Shown one piece after another: positions 7,483 through 9,373 of a stretch of DNA of 9,373 nt. Made by a program: the position numbers and the translations under genes. The notes under the pieces are model-generated. The model was not told where the DNA came from. It made no database searches and saw only the letters and a list, made by a program, of their open reading frames with translations. Numbering within the stretch: the first letter of the stretch is position 1; every line of letters begins with the position of its first letter. Source of the DNA: JBEKLJ01 sp050010255 (GTDB taxonomy: Bacteria; Acidobacteriota; Terriglobia; Bryobacterales; Bryobacteraceae); assembly GCA_050010255.1 (NCBI GenBank), contig JBEKLJ010000140.1, forward strand, positions 1 through 9,373. The letters are read 5' to 3'.

Positions 7483-7546
7483 GCTGTTTATCAGGTACCG
7501 GCCGCGACTACGGCGCGGAGAAAGGTGACAAATCGCCCGAAATAAC
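7476..7546 (+). pseudogene. Possible out-of-frame N-terminal scrap of the relaxase
   Basis: In the plus frame one step off the main relaxase frame, the peptide FRSCLSGTGRDYGAEKGDK appears. MobA-type plasmid relaxases begin with 'MIxKFFxRGTGRGxxPVxYLL', and the GTGR core fits this. The expected methionine start and the YLLG segment are missing, and the frame differs from the downstream homologous part. I read it as decayed N-terminal sequence, but a chance match over so few residues is possible. Confidence 0.35.
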
Positions 7547-7552
7547 CTGGAT

Positions 7553-8398
7553 ATGCGCCCGGTCGGTGGCCCCGAAATCACCAACGCCGTGATTGAGAGC
7601 ATGCCTTTTGCCCAGCCGTACACCTCGGGCGTGTTGAGTTTCGCCGCCGAGGAAACGGCCAAACTGGACGACTCAGCCAAGCAAGAACTCATGGACAGCT
7701 TCGAGTCCATGGTCGCCCCAGGAATGGAACCGGACCGCCTCAGTTGGGTGTGGGTTCAGCACCGGGAGCACGGGCGGACGGAACTGCATTGGGTTGTCGC
7801 CAACGTGGACCTGGAGACCCACAAGCGCTTCGCGCCATACTACGACCGAGCCGACCGCGGACGGTTTGCGGCATGGCAGCAATACCAAAATCATTCGCGC
7901 GGACTGGCCGATCCGCAAGACCCGGAACGCCGGCGCGCCAGCGTACACAACTGCCGGTTACCCGTGGAAAAGAGGAGCGACACCGCGGCTCTGGAGGAGC
8001 ACCGTCAGCGTCGGTGTGCGGACGGCGAGCTCAGAGACCGGGCGGCCATCGTGCAATATTTGACCGGCGAACTCGGCTTGAAAGTCCTTCGCCGGGGCAA
8101 GGACTACATCACCGTGCAATACGGGGAGGCGAAGAATGAACGATTGCCGACAGGTTTGCCCATCGCCTTTTCCAACGCCCGTTCAAGATCTTCGGCCGGC
8201 ACGGGATTGGTGGTGGGGGATTTCATCGCTTGCTCCAATGCTCCTTCGGCCCTATGGTACGGGGCGGAAAACCCAGGCATAGCCGTACCTCTGTTCGTGC
8301 CTTGGGTGGGTTTGAACCCATGGCGGGTGCAGGCCGGTTGTGAAGACCAGGAGCAGTGCGAGCCAGATCACGAATCTCTGTCTGCTGTTCATTGGTAG
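7553..8398 (+). CDS. Relaxase/mobilisation nuclease (MobA-like) remnant, 281-codon frame, probably not functional
   Basis: Residues 1-190 resemble the plasmid relaxase/mobilisation nuclease family, which nicks DNA at oriT for conjugal transfer. Visible features are PYTSGVLSF (22-30), the histidine motif HREHGRTELHWVVANVD (70-86, with H70, H73, E77 and H79), then FAPYYDRADRGRFAAWQ and a DPQDPERRRA stretch. A later segment, AAIVQYLTGELGLKVLRRGKDYITVQ (split here as residues 165-189), matches the usual small C-terminal subdomain. The N-terminal part normally preceding MRPVGGPE, including the start and the GTGRG...YLLG region, is absent in frame. After about residue 195 (nt 8140) the peptide loses similarity and runs antisense to minus-strand coding-like DNA. 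The frame is therefore a truncated relic. The ATG at 7553 has no convincing SD and the frame is open only back to a TGA at about 7526. Confidence 0.68.
   Translation: MRPVGGPEITNAVIESMPFAQPYTSGVLSFAAEETAKLDDSAKQELMDSFESMVAPGMEPDRLSWVWVQHREHGRTELHWVVANVDLETHKRFAPYYDRADRGRFAAWQQYQNHSRGLADPQDPERRRASVHNCRLPVEKRSDTAALEEHRQRRCADGELRDRAAIVQYLTGELGLKVLRRGKDYITVQYGEAKNERLPTGLPIAFSNARSRSSAGTGLVVGDFIACSNAPSALWYGAENPGIAVPLFVPWVGLNPWRVQAGCEDQEQCEPDHESLSAVHW
8104..8226 (-). pseudogene. N-terminal start of an unidentified gene, truncated (40 codons)
   Basis: On the minus strand an ATG at 8226 is preceded by GGAG (8236-8233) with a 6-nt spacer, a good ribosome-binding site. The peptide begins MKSPTTNPVPAEDLERALEK and continues AMGKPVGNRSFF, which has the charge and helix pattern of a real N-terminus. 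It then runs into the antisense of the relaxase remnant and stops at 8104. An in-frame ATG at 8280 would extend it, but the SD favours 8226. I do not recognise the family. The likely reading is a gene cut off by the event that brought in the relaxase DNA. Confidence 0.4.
8252..8392 (-). CDS. Small single-TM membrane protein, 46 aa, possibly truncated
   Basis: The minus-strand frame opens at ATG 8392 and closes at TAG 8254-8252. The peptide starts MNSRQRFVIWLALLLVFTTG (basic head, then one transmembrane helix or signal anchor). It continues LHPPWVQTHPRHEQRYGYAWVFRP. The 'GLxPPWxxT...GYxxxFxPP' pattern recurs in small uncharacterised inner-membrane proteins of Proteobacteria and Acidobacteriota. 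Those are usually longer and end in a second helix, so the TAG here may follow a frameshift. It lies entirely antisense to the 3' end of the long relaxase frame. Only a weak GGA element precedes the ATG. Confidence 0.5.
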   Translation of the reverse strand: MNSRQRFVIWLALLLVFTTGLHPPWVQTHPRHEQRYGYAWVFRPVP

Positions 8399-8561
8399 AG
8401 ATCCGTCTGGAATGATGATACGCTTCTTCTATGAAGTGAAAGACCGTGTTGCCGCCCGACCTCCTGCAGAACTTCTTGACTCACCAGAAAGAGAGCAGGA
8501 GGTGTGCCGAAATGCAACGCAGACGGACTTCTATGAGTCCGAGCCGCTGAAAACCCCGATG
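8399..8561. other. Spacer with no convincing gene; contains a short hairpin
   Basis: Several frames are open across this spacer on the plus strand, but none has a start with an SD or a recognisable motif. A 6-bp hairpin CGGACT-TCTATG-AGTCCG sits at 8524-8541. It is close to the end of the minus-strand SLATT relic (8562) and could have served as its terminator, but no T-run follows on that strand. Confidence 0.3.
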
Positions 8562-9169
8562 TTAGCCGGCCCCCGCCACCATGGTCCGAGCTGGCGCTCT
8601 CGCTTGGTCGGTTCGCGCCTTTAGCTCTTTTTCCAACTCAGCTAAGTTACTCCGGAACTCCAGAACCCACGCCTTGGTCTCTTGCTCGACTTGGCCCCGA
8701 ATCCCAGAACTGAACGACTTACACAGCTGAATAAGCCCCTGCAAGTGCTCAACGGTGGGTTCGTTACCGTGCAGTGTCGCCGTGACCCGAGTTCAATCGA
8801 GTCGGAATTCGTCCAGGGAGGTCTCGATTGAAAGCGCCGCTGTGATGTACCGAATCCAGCCAGTGGAGAATCCGAAGAATCGGTCAAACGCAATCGTCGC
8901 GGCAGCGACAGCGATCAACAAATAGCGGGGTTGAAGTAGTTGAAGTAGCGTTCGTCGCGGCTACTGGCTGTGTACTCGAGGCCCAGCGGTCCCATGATTC
9001 TAGAGTAATCGTAGTTGTCGGCCAGTCCGATTGCCAGAGGGATCAATAACTGGTAAACGATGATGAGGACGACAGCCCCTGCCGTCAGCCACTCCAGGTA
9101 GCCCAACTCAAACAACACGTGAGCAACACGGTGCATCCGATCCGGGTTGCTCTAAGCCAGGATTTCCAT
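8562..9169 (-). pseudogene. SLATT-type two-TM effector protein, broken by frameshift and stop
   Basis: Reading the minus strand from ATG 9169 or 9136, the first frame gives a membrane helix WLTAGAVVLIIVYQLLIPLA and ends at 8915. A second frame picks up from about 8934 with PRYLLIAVAAATIAFDRFF, then GFSTGWIRYITAAL and LDEFRLD, and meets TGA at 8795-8793 where a tryptophan codon (TGG) would fit. After it the same frame resumes with EHLQGLIQLCKSFSSGI, a region with ETKAWVLEF, and a coiled-coil-like LAELEKELKAR, ending at TAA 8564-8562. The 'DRFFGxSxGWxRY...EFxxDW...ETxxWVxEF' order is that of SLATT-family proteins, predicted two-helix pore-forming effectors found with SMODS/CD-NTase and other conflict systems. 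If translation began at 9169 (with an upstream GAGG), a further TAG at 9154-9152 would interrupt it. Sequencing error could explain one lesion but hardly all. Confidence 0.66.
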
Positions 9170-9222
9170 ATTGGCCTCTTCGTGTCAGATAGTATAGGCG
9201 CATCTGCGGCTCCTGGAGGGAC

Positions 9223-9236
9223 AAGGCTAGAGCCTT
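9223..9236. repeat. Short inverted repeat AAGGC-TAGA-GCCTT at the end of the last gene
   Basis: The repeat overlaps the TAA stop of the minus-strand gene ending at 9235. The stem is only 5-6 bp and has no T-run, so a terminator role is weakly supported. Confidence 0.25.
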
Positions 9237-9372
9237 ATCCTACTGTGTCGTGGAAGGATTGGAGGGAGCGGGCGTAGGCCATGAGGTCGGCGGCGGGGGC
9301 GGTGCCCATGGCGCGGAGGCGTTCGAGGAGGCGGATGACGAGGAAGATGAGGGACTCGGCGGGGAGAGAGAA
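9235..9372 (-). CDS. Unidentified protein, C-terminal 45 residues only
   Basis: The gene enters from the right edge and ends at TAA 9237-9235. The visible peptide includes PAESLIFLVIRLLERLRAM, then APAADLMAYARSLQSFHDTVG; it looks mostly helical and soluble. Nearly every wobble base is C on the coding strand (runs of CTC, GCC, CGC), which is strong evidence for real coding and differs from the mixed wobble use of the STAND operon. The family cannot be named from this tail. The SLATT relic starts about 65 bp downstream on the same strand. Confidence 0.62.
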   Translation of the reverse strand, partial: FSLPAESLIFLVIRLLERLRAMGTAPAADLMAYARSLQSFHDTVG

Positions 9373-9373
9373 C

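Noticed and set aside
8305..8325. GTGGGTTTGAACCCATGG, resembling a tRNA T-arm on the minus strand
   Set aside because: The 5-bp stem and 7-nt loop do not fit, no acceptor or CCA is in place, and the stretch is inside the small membrane-protein frame.
8340..8624. 94-codon plus-strand frame between relaxase and SLATT relics
   Set aside because: No SD, no family motif, and its two ends overlap better-supported minus-strand coding.
8642..8893. 83-codon minus-strand frame
   Set aside because: It is the wrong frame over the SLATT relic; the neighbouring frame carries the DRFFGFS and ETKAWV motifs.
1..9373. CRISPR array, insertion-sequence ends or an integrase gene
   Set aside because: No regularly spaced repeats, no paired terminal inverted repeats and no recombinase motif were seen on either strand.

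Overview
The window is GC-rich DNA from a bacterial chromosome or large replicon. The long, C- or G-ending codon style and gene content would fit a soil-type Acidobacteriota (Solibacter/Bryobacter-like) or a similar high-GC lineage. That placement is inference; no ribosomal or other taxonomic marker is present.

Layout: (1) 2-124, the last 40 codons of a heavy-metal/multidrug RND efflux pump on the plus strand. (2) 125-753, a stretch without an intact gene. It holds the 3' part of a tRNA-Gly(CCC) (282-327), a decayed minus-strand C-terminal coding tail (382-531) and a set of overlapping GGTCCC/GGGACC palindromes (564-586). (3) 754-7402, a two-gene minus-strand operon that is the main content. 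The promoter-proximal gene (7402-5597) encodes a SIR2 domain fused to a STAND-type P-loop NTPase. The second gene (5604-754) overlaps it by 8 bases and encodes a 1616-residue protein with a second P-loop NTPase, HEAT repeats, about seven membrane helices, more helical repeats and C-terminal TPRs. (4) 7476-8146, a plus-strand relic of a MobA-type plasmid relaxase, broken at its N-terminus and C-terminus. (5) 8104-8392, two small minus-strand reading frames, one of them a plausible small membrane protein, lying antisense to the 3' part of the long relaxase frame. (6) 8562-9169, a minus-strand SLATT-type two-TM effector gene broken by a frameshift and an in-frame stop. (7) 9235-9372, the C-terminal end of an unidentified minus-strand gene.

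Interpretation: the two intact genes look like a nucleotide-triggered conflict (probably anti-phage) system. The SIR2-STAND protein carries the residues expected for NAD+ binding and hydrolysis plus its own signalling ATPase. The large membrane STAND/HEAT/TPR partner could sense the trigger or tether the complex to the membrane. SIR2-STAND single proteins (Avs5-like) are known; I do not recall this two-component arrangement with a 7-TM HEAT/TPR STAND partner as a described system. The surroundings (tRNA remnant, broken relaxase, broken SLATT effector, gene fragments) suggest a worn mobile or defence island. The two extreme ends of the window share a strong G-over-C bias on the plus strand that the interior samples I counted do not show, which fits host DNA on both sides of an inserted block.
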